From contig NZ_CP047024.1 of NCBI RefSeq assembly GCF_009796745.1, forward strand, positions 3,596,001 through 3,660,000: a DNA stretch of 64,000 nucleotides, written 5' to 3'. A program made the position numbers and the translations under genes. Below the pieces are notes generated by a model. It had not been told where the DNA came from, did not search any database, and worked only from the letters and a program-made list of their open reading frames with translations. Below, piece after piece: positions 38,846-48,697 of the stretch. Every line of letters begins with the position of its first letter. Position 1 is the first letter of the stretch. The DNA comes from Paraglaciecola sp. L1A13. Lineage in GTDB: Bacteria > Pseudomonadota > Gammaproteobacteria > Enterobacterales > Alteromonadaceae.

Positions 38846-40510
38846 TTAAGGTTGAACATCGATCTCAATCCCACTGCCTTCTACAACATATAATGCCTCA
38901 AACGGCGATAAGGGAAATTGTCCTACTAAGCCGCTATTTGAACCATTCATCGAAGCATATACCCTAGTTCGACCTGATATTAACGTCTCTATAAGCCCTC
39001 TTTGGTAGCTAGCATAATAATCTTGCTCAACATTCTCAACCGTTTGTATCGCTTGTTGAAGGATATTTACAATTTGGTTATCACTTGAATGCCAATTCGC
39101 CAATAACGTCACGTTAATATCATAGAATGGTGTTAGTGCTAACCAACGTTCATCGCCATCAGCGATAAGCTCGTTTAGGTAAGCTTTATCCTCACTATAC
39201 AGTCGTTCCACGTATAGGGCGTAAGCAGCTAATTGAAAGCGTCCGAGTGATAAGTTTAAATTTCGGCCATCCAGCCCTACTGTTACCGTGCTGTTTTGAA
39301 TATACGCTTTCAATCTTTGCCTAATGAAATCAGTGTAGGCATTTCGATTATTTTCAAGGTTTAGATGACGAGCGTCGAACTCAGTAATCGCCAAAAGCTC
39401 CCAGTCGGGCACAATGTGGTAAAAGCCGTCTATCCGCTTGAAACGACATACCTCCTGATATTCATCACCGATCAGTAGGGCTTCTTGAAAACTATTCTCC
39501 CCCAATCTCGCATAATGCCGATGTTTTAAGCCGTCTTCTAAACGATAGTAATTTTGGGTATCTACCATACCACTCGTATCGTGATGATCATTACAGCATT
39601 GTTCACAACGCGTATGTTGATCATCTGCGACTATTCCTCGCTCTTTTACGATATCCTGACCCAATTGCGTCACTAACGCTTCGCCTTCTATCCTTGTCAC
39701 CGATGGTGTCTTTCCTAGACCGTTTTCAGCTAAGCGGCAATCACAACTTACCACCAGCTGCGCTTCTTTATATTTTTCTTGGTACTCAGGTACTACTAAC
39801 TCTAACGTTGTTTGCTCTATTTCGACCATGTTATTGTCGCCCAACACTTCAATAGCGGGCGCTATCCCTTGCACAGCTTGCGTAAGGTTTAATGTGTGCA
39901 ACGGGCTTAAGTTATCAGTCGGCGGCTGATGCATAACCCGCAAAGGTAAAATACTGCCCAACCCTGTATTTTGCACCTGCGCGCTACGGACAAAAGGTAC
40001 AGGAGTCAACTCACTATTTAATGTAACGTTAAGCGACTCACCAAATTGGTCTTGCCAACTTACAATAATTTGTAAAGCCTTTTTTGGGGCTATCACTGGC
40101 AATGTTGCCGGCAAATTTACATCATCATCCGGTAACCAACTATCAGCGATATCATCATTATCGGTGTCGACAAAATACATATTCTTCACGCGCCAATGTA
40201 AATCAAATGGAGTCGTTTGAGACTGCGATTGCCACAATTTTAATAAAACTTCACCCGCTGCTATTCGGCCTCCTGTATCAGAACTAATATTTTGGTAACT
40301 AATTTCTCCCTCGCTGGGTTGCAACAAACTAAAACTCTGCAAATCATCCAGTTTTCTGGCGGCCAATGAAAGCGCCTGCTGTCGTAGATTAAGAGTATGA
40401 TCCAGTTTGATATAATGCGATTGAAGGCGCACATAGCCCGCTATTCCAAACAACATAATGGCAATTGCAATTAATACTTCTAGCAAACTGAATCCTGACT
40501 GGGCTTTCAT
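38846..40510 (-). CDS. Large PilV-like minor pilin (554 aa)
   Basis: The N-terminus is a class-A-type prepilin (short leader, then GFSLLEVLIAIAIMLFGIAG with Glu at +5), like PilV. The rest, about 520 residues, is far larger than a normal PilV (150-200). It contains a cysteine-rich segment (CDCRLAENGLG; CEQCC, about 255-310) and a C-terminal part of unrecognised fold. It ends the fimT-pilW-pilX-pilV-like operon, directly abutting the pilX-like gene. It is likely a tip or priming pilin with an added functional domain, possibly adhesive; that role is inference only. Confidence 0.75.
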   Translation of the reverse strand: MKAQSGFSLLEVLIAIAIMLFGIAGYVRLQSHYIKLDHTLNLRQQALSLAARKLDDLQSFSLLQPSEGEISYQNISSDTGGRIAAGEVLLKLWQSQSQTTPFDLHWRVKNMYFVDTDNDDIADSWLPDDDVNLPATLPVIAPKKALQIIVSWQDQFGESLNVTLNSELTPVPFVRSAQVQNTGLGSILPLRVMHQPPTDNLSPLHTLNLTQAVQGIAPAIEVLGDNNMVEIEQTTLELVVPEYQEKYKEAQLVVSCDCRLAENGLGKTPSVTRIEGEALVTQLGQDIVKERGIVADDQHTRCEQCCNDHHDTSGMVDTQNYYRLEDGLKHRHYARLGENSFQEALLIGDEYQEVCRFKRIDGFYHIVPDWELLAITEFDARHLNLENNRNAYTDFIRQRLKAYIQNSTVTVGLDGRNLNLSLGRFQLAAYALYVERLYSEDKAYLNELIADGDERWLALTPFYDINVTLLANWHSSDNQIVNILQQAIQTVENVEQDYYASYQRGLIETLISGRTRVYASMNGSNSGLVGQFPLSPFEALYVVEGSGIEIDVQP

Positions 40511-41635
40511 CTAAAAATCTCGCCAACTACCACTGATTTTACTCAGTCGCTGCATGTCTGCATCTTGTTGCAGGTTATTTAATACTGCAGCGTTATAGCG
40601 AACAGCAAATTGACTTACCGCCTCGTTTAATGACGAAAGTAAGATCAACGAGCCGTTTAGCTGTGAATTAACGGCCATCGCAATACGCTTAGGTACAGAA
40701 GGTAAAGTAGTGCTTAGCATTATCACCATGCCAAAGATGTGACTGTCGCTAGGCATTGTTAATGCTGAATCAACTAAAATTAAAATAACAGGTGTGCTCT
40801 CACTACCAATACGTTGACTAACATCTAACGTACACTCACCTTCAATCCAAATTACCCGGTTAGCACCAAGTGTCGCTGCGGCACAGTCTTGTTCGATAAT
40901 TGATGCCTCGCTTCTTAGAACACGCCAATCAGACTCGCGGATATGGAAAAAGTAATCTAGCGCATCTACCGGGAACTGTTCGTGGTTTTGCAAAACGTCA
41001 CTACTTGATTGCGTACTATTGGAATACATGCCACGCGCACATCGACTTTCATCAAAAGATTGCAGGGCACACGTACGACTGTTTATTCCTAACGGCGCAA
41101 TATTCACGTCAGCCCAAAACGAAACCGGTACACCTCGACCTCCTCCATTAGGATTCGCCCCAAGTACAAATGTCACCGCAGATGATAGAGGCACTGAGCT
41201 AATCAGAGGTGCCTTTGGAACAATATTCAACAATGGATAGCGCAGCACTTGCTCACTCACGCTATGACTGCCTTGTTCATCTGAGGAGAAACCCATTGAT
41301 TGAATGTCTGCCCAGCTCACATTTATTCCATTACGTTGTACTTGCTCAAAATCAGCGCGTACTACCGCTCGAATATTGTCCGTCAACATAACAGTGTGCT
41401 CTTGCCCCTGCCAATTGGGATCAGCTCGCATGCGGCTAATACCGTGCGCCAATCCACCTTCTGCTGCAGCTCCCGCTAATGCTTGATTCTGACTATTGAG
41501 TAAAATTCTGTGTTCGAGAGATTTAACGCGCCCAGTGTGAACGGTTGCCAGACTAGCAATAATTAATAACAAGGATACGGTCACGAGCATAATTGCTCCT
41601 TGTTGCTTCACAATACTATCGTTTTTACTGTGCAT
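40511..41635 (-). CDS. PilX-like minor pilin (374 aa)
   Basis: N-terminal hydrophobic helix without the usual Glu5 (KQQGAIMLVTVSLLLIIASL), the pattern of PilX/GspK-type pseudopilins, followed by NQALAGAAAEGGLAHGISRM, a typical PilX helix. At 374 residues it is about twice normal PilX length. Three to four cysteines lie in the soluble part (CALQSFDESRCARG; EGECTLD). It lies between the pilW-like and large pilV-like genes, overlapping the former by 11 bases. Confidence 0.75.
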   Translation of the reverse strand: MHSKNDSIVKQQGAIMLVTVSLLLIIASLATVHTGRVKSLEHRILLNSQNQALAGAAAEGGLAHGISRMRADPNWQGQEHTVMLTDNIRAVVRADFEQVQRNGINVSWADIQSMGFSSDEQGSHSVSEQVLRYPLLNIVPKAPLISSVPLSSAVTFVLGANPNGGGRGVPVSFWADVNIAPLGINSRTCALQSFDESRCARGMYSNSTQSSSDVLQNHEQFPVDALDYFFHIRESDWRVLRSEASIIEQDCAAATLGANRVIWIEGECTLDVSQRIGSESTPVILILVDSALTMPSDSHIFGMVIMLSTTLPSVPKRIAMAVNSQLNGSLILLSSLNEAVSQFAVRYNAAVLNNLQQDADMQRLSKISGSWRDF

Positions 41636-42257
41636 GGTTATTCACCATAAAATGTAACGTGCTCTGACGTGAAACCTCAGGTTGATTCTTTAAGTTGGCG
41701 ATAATATTTATTTCGATTTGGGTTAACACACGCTCACCGAGTGTCAGCGGATGTAAAGTGAAATAAAGACGACTGACTTCCACCACATTCGGATCCGTTA
41801 AATCATGCCATCCACCATCATCACATCCCGCACCAGCCGTGCGCATCTCTATTGCCTTATCACGCAAACGATAACCGTAATTTTCGTTGCCATTTTGGGT
41901 ATCAAGTACACCATTTGCGTTACGATCATAAGCAAACAGAATGCAACTTTGCGCTATTTCATCAGGATATCTCCCGACTATTAAAGAGTTAGCAAAGGGG
42001 CGAGCCTCTATTAAAGGATCCGTAATCTGCATAGACGCATGACCGTTGAACCCCGCTCTAGCAATGTCTCGTGCCAAAAGCTGACTGACCACAGTGAATT
42101 CTTCATTCAGCCGAGAAGACGTTAATAAATTTGCGTCCACGCCTAACCCAAAACCAATGAAAGCTGAAAATGCCGTTAATGCAGACACACCCAACGACAT
42201 AGCAATCATGAGTTCTAACAGTGAGCTACCTCGCTGGTATCTACCAAATATCAACAT
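41625..42257 (-). CDS. PilW-like minor pilin
   Basis: About 210 residues from ATG 42257. Prepilin motif RGSSLLELMIAMSLGVSALT with Glu at +5, then a PilW-type soluble domain (FTVVSQLLARDIARAGFNGH), the usual place of the PilW family. The longer frame to 42293 would overlap the fimT-like gene by 43 bases; the internal ATG gives a seven-base overlap and is preferred. Second gene of the first minor-pilin operon. Confidence 0.82.
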   Translation of the reverse strand: MLIFGRYQRGSSLLELMIAMSLGVSALTAFSAFIGFGLGVDANLLTSSRLNEEFTVVSQLLARDIARAGFNGHASMQITDPLIEARPFANSLIVGRYPDEIAQSCILFAYDRNANGVLDTQNGNENYGYRLRDKAIEMRTAGAGCDDGGWHDLTDPNVVEVSRLYFTLHPLTLGERVLTQIEINIIANLKNQPEVSRQSTLHFMVNNHAQ

Positions 42258-42769
42258 TGTGCGTACGCCTGTATTTCGCCAGCTTGCACGCACAAACGCA
42301 TTCGTCCCATATTGCTAACAATCAACTTCAGTTCGTCCACACCGTTAGCAAATACGACCGAACCAGAATTTCCCATAGCAAGGCCTCTTGCTCCATCAAA
42401 TACAGCGCTCTCATTTTGGCCAAAGCGCAATTGAGATAGCCTAACGTCTGAAAATTCTATGTGTTGTATACGAGCTCCCACACCGAATAATGTGCAACTG
42501 TCTGCGATTTGACAGTCACAAGGCGCAGATGCATTTATTCCTAAACACCAGGCTTGAGAGCTATTAATACTCACGAACATTCTTTGTCCTGATGCGATCG
42601 CACTAGCACGAGCATGTTGTAATAAAAAATAGCTAGCTTGAGCGGCCTGCTTTACATGTAATTGTTGCTTTGAATCAAGAAGTGAAGGCACGCCGATAGT
42701 CATAAGGATCATGCTAATGGATATAACCACCATCAGCTCTAACAATGACATTCCCTGATAAAGTTTCAT
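42251..42769 (-). CDS. GspH/FimT-family minor pilin
   Basis: 172 residues. Prepilin cleavage motif QGMSLLELMVVISISMILMT and the FimT/GspH pattern of a helix followed by a beta-rich domain (QHARASAIASGQRMFVSIN), with several cysteines near the middle (CLGINASAPCDCQIADSC). First gene of the leftward operon fimT-pilW-pilX-pilV-like. Such pseudopilins usually prime pilus assembly. Confidence 0.85.
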   Translation of the reverse strand: MKLYQGMSLLELMVVISISMILMTIGVPSLLDSKQQLHVKQAAQASYFLLQHARASAIASGQRMFVSINSSQAWCLGINASAPCDCQIADSCTLFGVGARIQHIEFSDVRLSQLRFGQNESAVFDGARGLAMGNSGSVVFANGVDELKLIVSNMGRMRLCVQAGEIQAYAQC

Positions 42770-42996
42770 AACAATCCATGTACTTAAAATATGCTACAAG
42801 ATGAAGATTTACGCGTGAATTTAAGCGAAGTGCAATGTATTCAACGTATGGCAATACCGATGAATACATAATGCTGTGACTGCATTTTGCGTGGCGAAAA
42901 ATAGTGTTTACGTTTATAAATATAGACAAGTTTGAGAAAATTATTATACATAATACAAAACACTCAGTGACGAGAACGCGTTCACAAGGAAAGGTA

Positions 42997-43389
42997 ATGC
43001 AACACTCCTATAATTTATTTCGTCCCCATGGATTTTCATTACTAGAGCTTATGATAGTGGTCGCCATTGCTGGCATTCTTTTATTAGTAGCGTTACCAAG
43101 CTACCAACGCCATATCATTCATAGTCACCGGTTTGACGCGCAAACCGCTTTATTAAAATGGCAAATGCTGCAAGAACGCTATCGCATTTCACACAACACC
43201 TATGCGAGCAACGCAGCCCTGTCTCCCCCAGTAAGTGATTTTTATGACTACAGCGTGTCAAATATCTCAGCCACGACTTTCACACTACAAGCTCAAGCGA
43301 CGGGTCGTCAAGAAGATGATAGCGGCTGCACTGAACTGAGTCTCGACCAATCCATGGCCCAGCAACCGCAAAGTTGTTGGCCTCAATAA
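42997..43389 (+). CDS. PilE-like type IV pilin
   Basis: 130 residues from ATG 42997, which follows AAGGAAAGG by three bases. The frame runs to 42904, but the 31 extra residues precede any plausible leader. Prepilin motif HGFSLLELMIVVAIAGILLL, then a PilE-type domain (QTALLKWQMLQERYRISHNTYA) with two C-terminal cysteines (SGCTEL, SCWPQ) forming the D-region loop. Divergent from the first minor-pilin operon. Confidence 0.88.
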   Translation: MQHSYNLFRPHGFSLLELMIVVAIAGILLLVALPSYQRHIIHSHRFDAQTALLKWQMLQERYRISHNTYASNAALSPPVSDFYDYSVSNISATTFTLQAQATGRQEDDSGCTELSLDQSMAQQPQSCWPQ

Positions 43390-43522
43390 ATAATCTTAGG
43401 CACTGCTAACGAAAGAAATCTGACATCTTAGGGATGGATAACCCGCTGAACACTCATCTGGTTCATACCATAAGGGATTAGCATATACGTTATGTAAGCT
43501 ACTTCAGCGATAAACTAGCAAG

Positions 43523-44095
43523 ATGAAAAATGCTAATCCTTACACAATGAAACAATTTTATACTCAACAGGGCGTGACACTTATTGAATTAATGGTCAGT
43601 GTCAGTATTGCTATTGCCTTAGCAGCAAGCGTGGCCCCTAGTATTCAAGCCACTATTTCACAAAATGCGATCGCAGCGCAGATGAATCAAATCAGTGCCT
43701 TAGCGCAATTTGCACGCGGCTATGCCATTAATAATCAGAGTGAAACAACATTTTGTGCCAGTGCAGATTATCTCGCATGCTCTAATGATTGGAATCAGGC
43801 AAAAATAGTATTTGTCGATATTAATGGCGATCTGCAACGCAATGACAATGAGCCACTGCTAGCTTCAATGGGGATAGAGAAAAGCAGCCATGACGTGCAA
43901 GGTCCACAGGTTTCAATACGTTTTTTAGCCAACGGAGGAGCGAATAACAACGCTGACATCTTATTTTGCAGTTATGAAACGTCTTCGAATCGTGCATTGA
44001 TGATTAGCCTGCAAGGTCGAATCAAAACCAGCCAAGATAATGATAATAACGATGTTCACGAAGATAGAAATGGCGATGCACTAAACTGCTCTTAG
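43523..44095 (+). CDS. FimT/GspH-like minor pilin
   Basis: 190 residues with prepilin motif QGVTLIELMVSVSIAIALAA and a GspH-type soluble domain (NQISALAQFARGYAINNQSE), four cysteines and an Asp/Asn-rich tail (TSQDNDNNDVHEDRNGDALN). ATG 43523 gives a 17-residue leader; ATG 43547 gives a more usual short one. Rightward, between pilE-like 42997 and the convergent second pilus operon. A second FimT-type gene within 1.5 kb. Confidence 0.82.
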   Translation: MKNANPYTMKQFYTQQGVTLIELMVSVSIAIALAASVAPSIQATISQNAIAAQMNQISALAQFARGYAINNQSETTFCASADYLACSNDWNQAKIVFVDINGDLQRNDNEPLLASMGIEKSSHDVQGPQVSIRFLANGGANNNADILFCSYETSSNRALMISLQGRIKTSQDNDNNDVHEDRNGDALNCS

Positions 44096-44132
44096 GGCTC
44101 ATAATCACGTTTAATTAAAGTATTTATAACGC

Positions 44133-44615
44133 TCAGCAGCGCCAACAGAACTCTGCTGCGGATAAACTACCATCAACATTCTGATCCCAGCCCTTGCGCC
44201 CGTCACTGTAATAATAAAGAGCGCCCTGACTTTCGATGACGGGCTGTGCTTTTATTCGATAAGCCGCCCCCCCCAAAGAGAGTGAATCAATCGTTAGGTT
44301 GTATGCTTTGCTACTGTCAGCCTCACTGGCCGGTGAGTACGCAGAAAATATAGCTGGCGAACCGGTATCACTCGCATTTATACCAGCCCCAGCGTAGCTA
44401 AAATTCGCCAATTTATGCCGTTCTAACTGTCCAGCAAAAGCCATTAGATCTGATTGAGCAACACTGCGCTTGCTGTCTACGATATAGCTCTGGTAACTTG
44501 GATATGCGATGGTGCTAACGATGCCGACTATGGCGACCGCAATCATCAGCTCCATCAACGAAAAACCGTTACAGGTACTAGGTCCCAATTGATGTTTGGG
44601 ATGTCTCTTATTCAT
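44133..44615 (-). CDS. pilE: PilE-like minor pilin at the end of the pilV-W-X-Y1-E operon
   Basis: 160 residues from ATG 44615, overlapping the pilY1 stop by eight bases. Prepilin motif NGFSLMELMIAVAIVGIVST followed by the pilin helix YPSYQSYIVDSKRSVAQSDL and a C-terminal Cys pair (EFCWRC). Last gene of the canonical minor pilin operon, where PilE stands in Pseudomonas. The frame extends to TTG 44630 but the ATG is better placed. Confidence 0.88.
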   Translation of the reverse strand: MNKRHPKHQLGPSTCNGFSLMELMIAVAIVGIVSTIAYPSYQSYIVDSKRSVAQSDLMAFAGQLERHKLANFSYAGAGINASDTGSPAIFSAYSPASEADSSKAYNLTIDSLSLGGAAYRIKAQPVIESQGALYYYSDGRKGWDQNVDGSLSAAEFCWRC

Positions 44616-47600
44616 CTTCTTGTTTTTCAATTTCAGTTTTCCAAGTACTTTTTAGGATCCGCTCAAAACGGCCATATATATTTTGTGCAAGGCATCCCAA
44701 CGCGGATCTACAGGCTATTTCATTTCCCTGCTCGTCCACTTTAATTACAGCCGACGCGCATTCCGTGCCTAAGCACACAACGGGTTGCAGAATATCTTCA
44801 ATCAAAATCTTAGTATCAGGGGCGATACCTGTTTGCTTCAAGTCCGCATATCTATCCTGATGGGTCGTTTGATCATCATTATTTATATCAACTACAGCAT
44901 TACCGTTGGCTAACGCCACTAAGTATGCTCGACTATTACCACTTGGCGGTGCGCACAAACTATCGTTGGCGGTTGCAGGCAGATACGTGGTAAAAAACAC
45001 CTGATAATTCAATATCAAGGGAGATGCCAACACTTTTTCTCCGCCACTGCCGAGATCTACTAACCATCCGGCTCGGTTAGCAAATAGTTCTGCTTGGGCT
45101 GATTTAACGGTCTCATCTGCTGAGGTAAGTAAATGCTCGCTAGCATCGTACAAATCGCTACGCGTAAAGGCACTTTCAGGTAAAATGTATTCACCATGCT
45201 CGTTAACCGTAAAAATACCGTAGTCTTTGAGCATAAAAAAACTGTCTTGGATCTGCGAATTCAATGGGTGTGCACGATAGCCAGATCCTATCGCCACCGC
45301 ATAAAAATTTTGCTCAGCGCTACTTATCTGCGCAACATCTGGCGCGTAATAAAAGCGTCGATTGTCTTCTGCGAGGTCACCGCCAAGATCGGCGAGTAAG
45401 CCTCCGCTAACCAGCACACTTCGTTCTGCACCATTGTGTATATCAAGTCGAAACAATTGGCCACCGAGATCCCCCACATACATATGATCGGCTAAGCCGT
45501 CGTTATCTCTGTCTATCACCGAAATACGCGCAGGAATACCGTATTGCATATGCGTCAACAATAAATCTGCTCCGCTATTGCTAGCAGACCAAATTAATTC
45601 ACCGTTATCAGCATCTACGATGAAAACAGCATTGCCGACATTGTCTGCACTGCGCGCAATTTTGTTATCTTGTTCAACATCATAACCGCCACCGAAAATC
45701 AGCACATTACGCACGATTTCTCCGACTTTTATTTTAGTCACCGTCGGTCTAGACCAAGACTGACCAAGTTTTTCAAATCCGCTGCTACCACCAATGATTT
45801 GGTCCACTAAGATAGGATTCGTTTTACTCGTAATATCAAATATATAGTAGTTTCTGCCACCTCTTCTCATGCCTACATACAAATAAATTTTTTCATCAAA
45901 ATGGCGTAAAACTAAATCACCATCTAAACCATAAATATGGTTTGACGTAGTGTTCTCTCGATAGAACTCATGTAAATTAGTGAGTAGCGCTTGAGGAATG
46001 ACCGCAAAGTTTTCACTGCCGGTTTGCGCATCAAATGAATGTAAAAAACCTTGGTTTGTTGCCACAAAGATAGCGCTATCTGTTGCTGAATAATTAACGA
46101 TCACAGGCTGGGAATGAATAGGGTCTCCCATTTGCAAACGCACATCTGATGTATCACCATCACCATCATCATCTTTTAAATCTACACCCCTTACCCATTT
46201 CAGAAGATTACTGCGCACCGTAATAGCATCGTCAAGCATATCAATACCCAAGGCTTGCTCGGTAATATTACTGTTACTTTCATGTACTCGGTTGTCTGTA
46301 TTAGCAATTGCCCCAGGAGCAGTAAAGGTAAACATGTTACGGGAAAGGCTCATTTTACTCGCCGACCCGCCCTGACGTACATCATTACCATCGGTCAGTA
46401 CAGACCAGTAACTATGTGCTTGTTCTGAGAAAAAACCATTTCCGTCGTCTATCGCAGAAAGACCATTTCTATCAAGAATAGTGTCCCCATCAATCTTGTA
46501 TTTTTTCAAGTTGCCTGGCCAATTGCTCCCTTCAGAAGGTTTGAACAAGGCAAAATACAGTTCATCTTTATGAGTCAAACGGTTTAATTGATTCACAGCC
46601 ACGCCGGGAGAAACAAATGTAGCGTTAACGTCTTTCACCGTTTTTAAAATAGACTGAAATGCACCGAGTAATTCTTGGCTGTTATCAGCTTGGTAGAACC
46701 CACCACCACCTTGCAGCGCCATTTGATTTAAAAAGCTGTTCGCTTGTACATTTGCGGCAAAGCCAATGGTATGGGTGATAATTCGACTTCCAATGGCCGA
46801 CTCTTCAGAATCAGCTGCATTTCTGACCAGACTCAATCCGCATTTTTCGCCCCCACTGCCAGTGCAGGTTGTACTGAGTAGAGTTTCGATTTTATCAACA
46901 CTGTGATTATTATTAGCTTCACCGTCAGAAAGTAAAACAATATGGTTATTCACCTGACATTGGCGGTCGGTGACAGGTGATATATAACTCGCCCCTTGAG
47001 GAATTTGCTGTGTTATACAATTCGACGAATTTAAATTGTCTTCCTCACACCCTGAAGGCAAAGAGGCATCTTGCCCTACGTATGACAAACGGTGGCTAAC
47101 CCGAGTATTACGCCGCACGGTATTAGAAACAGAATTGTTACCACGGGTTAAACCATAATCGACGGCCAAACCACCGTAATACAACACGCCTTCATATAGC
47201 GTATCAACGATAGGCGTGTAACCACTTGCACTTAATTCATCCACTTTACTAACAAGGTGCTCGCGCACGGTAGAGGTTCGACCCGGAGTAGCTTGGCCTT
47301 GAAATTCAATCACCAACTTTACAGCACCAGATGGCCGCTCTGAATAAGTATAAGCGCCGCGATATTGAATGAAGTCTGACAAAATAAACATCATGTCATT
47401 ACCTGACCGCCAATCCCTTCGATTAACCAGTTGATTTACGATGCTCGCCACCGACGGACTTTGATAGTTACGATTTCGATACCAGCGCGCTATTCCGCTC
47501 CAGGTTATAGCAGCCGTTTTTGATTTATTTTTCAGTAAATAGCGAGGATAATTGCCAAAACTACTTGGGTCTGGCTCATTCGCCGCTTGAATAGTCATAG

Positions 47601-48684
47601 CGGCGTTATTGTTTTCACTATTCTGATAGGCAGTAAATTCGAGGTAAGCGTTACTGATTATTGCCCCTTGAGGCAATGCAATATTTCGAAATCGTAAGCC
47701 CACATAATCGTTACTGCTGGGAAAGAACGAGAGTTCGCTTCCCGTGGATTGATAACCATTTGAACGTTCTTCGGCATTATTAGACTGACTATCGATTTGA
47801 TACGTTAAATCACCGGTAATGCATCCAGTGGCCGTCGTTTCATCATAGACGACAACTAACTGGGGTGATAAACCGCCTCCTTGTTCAAAGCTGTCTGCAA
47901 CTCGATTACTTTGTGAACTTAAGCCTTGTGACGTCAAAATAATACTGAGATCGTTTCCTGCGCACCAATCGCTTTGATCGACTACCTCTTGAATTACCGC
48001 GCTGATATCGGTGGAGGCAATCGTATCACCAACCGATGGCCAATCATTATCTTGATCCCATAGCACCTGATTAGAAGTGGTTACACGATCACTAATATTC
48101 TGCGGGGTGTTAATGAAGGTTGTCGAATCCGGCGTCAGTTCAGCTCCAATCTGAATGTGTGTGGCTGACGCGTCATAGCCAAACGAGCTAAAACGTAAGT
48201 ATGCGCTAGTGATAGTTGCCCCTTGAGGGATATGTAAGGCTTGATACCGCAATCCTGCATAAATTTGTTCGCTACCTGCCGACAAAGTCAATATGCTTTC
48301 TGCTAAGCTCACCGAGCCTGAGCGCTCAAATGCATCATCTGAGCCTTGCACGATTGGCGTAATTAGTTCGGGTGAAACAGCGTCATCGATAGGACGCACT
48401 GGATATAGAACCGGCCCCCCATAGTCTGAAAAGCGCATCAATCCCGCATTGACGTTCGTAACTGACCGCAAGGTTTCTTTTAAGGCATTTTGTACCCTGA
48501 GCATACGCGATTCATCGGTATTATCGGTGGCGGTCATACTTCCCGATGTATCCATAATAAACAGTACGTTAGGATCGTATTTCACTTGTTCAGTACTGGC
48601 GCCAAAGTAAATTTCTAAATCATCTGCCAATACCCGCACAGATACACTTAAGCAAAACAGTAGAAATAACAGCTTAAACTTCAC
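44608..48684 (-). CDS. pilY1: PilY1/PilC-type pilus adhesin and tip protein, with two inserted beta-sandwich modules
   Basis: 1358 residues from GTG 48684, seven bases after GGGAG. That start gives a clean signal peptide (MKFKLLFLLFCLS) and leaves pilX separate; the longest frame starts 11 codons earlier at TTG 48717. Domains: a VWA-like N-terminal part with MIDAS DTSGS (about 45-49), continued at SGYTPIVDTLYEG (about 487) and VLLSDGEANNN (about 583). The part between holds two related modules of about 170 residues (about 113-281 and 294-462). The C-terminal beta-propeller has a calcium loop DRDNDGLAD (about 1058-1066). PilY1 sits at the pilus tip and controls extension and adhesion. Confidence 0.93.
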   Translation of the reverse strand: MKFKLLFLLFCLSVSVRVLADDLEIYFGASTEQVKYDPNVLFIMDTSGSMTATDNTDESRMLRVQNALKETLRSVTNVNAGLMRFSDYGGPVLYPVRPIDDAVSPELITPIVQGSDDAFERSGSVSLAESILTLSAGSEQIYAGLRYQALHIPQGATITSAYLRFSSFGYDASATHIQIGAELTPDSTTFINTPQNISDRVTTSNQVLWDQDNDWPSVGDTIASTDISAVIQEVVDQSDWCAGNDLSIILTSQGLSSQSNRVADSFEQGGGLSPQLVVVYDETTATGCITGDLTYQIDSQSNNAEERSNGYQSTGSELSFFPSSNDYVGLRFRNIALPQGAIISNAYLEFTAYQNSENNNAAMTIQAANEPDPSSFGNYPRYLLKNKSKTAAITWSGIARWYRNRNYQSPSVASIVNQLVNRRDWRSGNDMMFILSDFIQYRGAYTYSERPSGAVKLVIEFQGQATPGRTSTVREHLVSKVDELSASGYTPIVDTLYEGVLYYGGLAVDYGLTRGNNSVSNTVRRNTRVSHRLSYVGQDASLPSGCEEDNLNSSNCITQQIPQGASYISPVTDRQCQVNNHIVLLSDGEANNNHSVDKIETLLSTTCTGSGGEKCGLSLVRNAADSEESAIGSRIITHTIGFAANVQANSFLNQMALQGGGGFYQADNSQELLGAFQSILKTVKDVNATFVSPGVAVNQLNRLTHKDELYFALFKPSEGSNWPGNLKKYKIDGDTILDRNGLSAIDDGNGFFSEQAHSYWSVLTDGNDVRQGGSASKMSLSRNMFTFTAPGAIANTDNRVHESNSNITEQALGIDMLDDAITVRSNLLKWVRGVDLKDDDGDGDTSDVRLQMGDPIHSQPVIVNYSATDSAIFVATNQGFLHSFDAQTGSENFAVIPQALLTNLHEFYRENTTSNHIYGLDGDLVLRHFDEKIYLYVGMRRGGRNYYIFDITSKTNPILVDQIIGGSSGFEKLGQSWSRPTVTKIKVGEIVRNVLIFGGGYDVEQDNKIARSADNVGNAVFIVDADNGELIWSASNSGADLLLTHMQYGIPARISVIDRDNDGLADHMYVGDLGGQLFRLDIHNGAERSVLVSGGLLADLGGDLAEDNRRFYYAPDVAQISSAEQNFYAVAIGSGYRAHPLNSQIQDSFFMLKDYGIFTVNEHGEYILPESAFTRSDLYDASEHLLTSADETVKSAQAELFANRAGWLVDLGSGGEKVLASPLILNYQVFFTTYLPATANDSLCAPPSGNSRAYLVALANGNAVVDINNDDQTTHQDRYADLKQTGIAPDTKILIEDILQPVVCLGTECASAVIKVDEQGNEIACRSALGCLAQNIYGRFERILKSTWKTEIEKQEDE

Positions 48685-48697
48685 CGCGCCGCTCCCA

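Noticed and set aside
42904..42996. 31-residue extension of the PilE-like protein
   Set aside because: Prepilin leaders are short, and AAGGAAAGG precedes ATG 42997.
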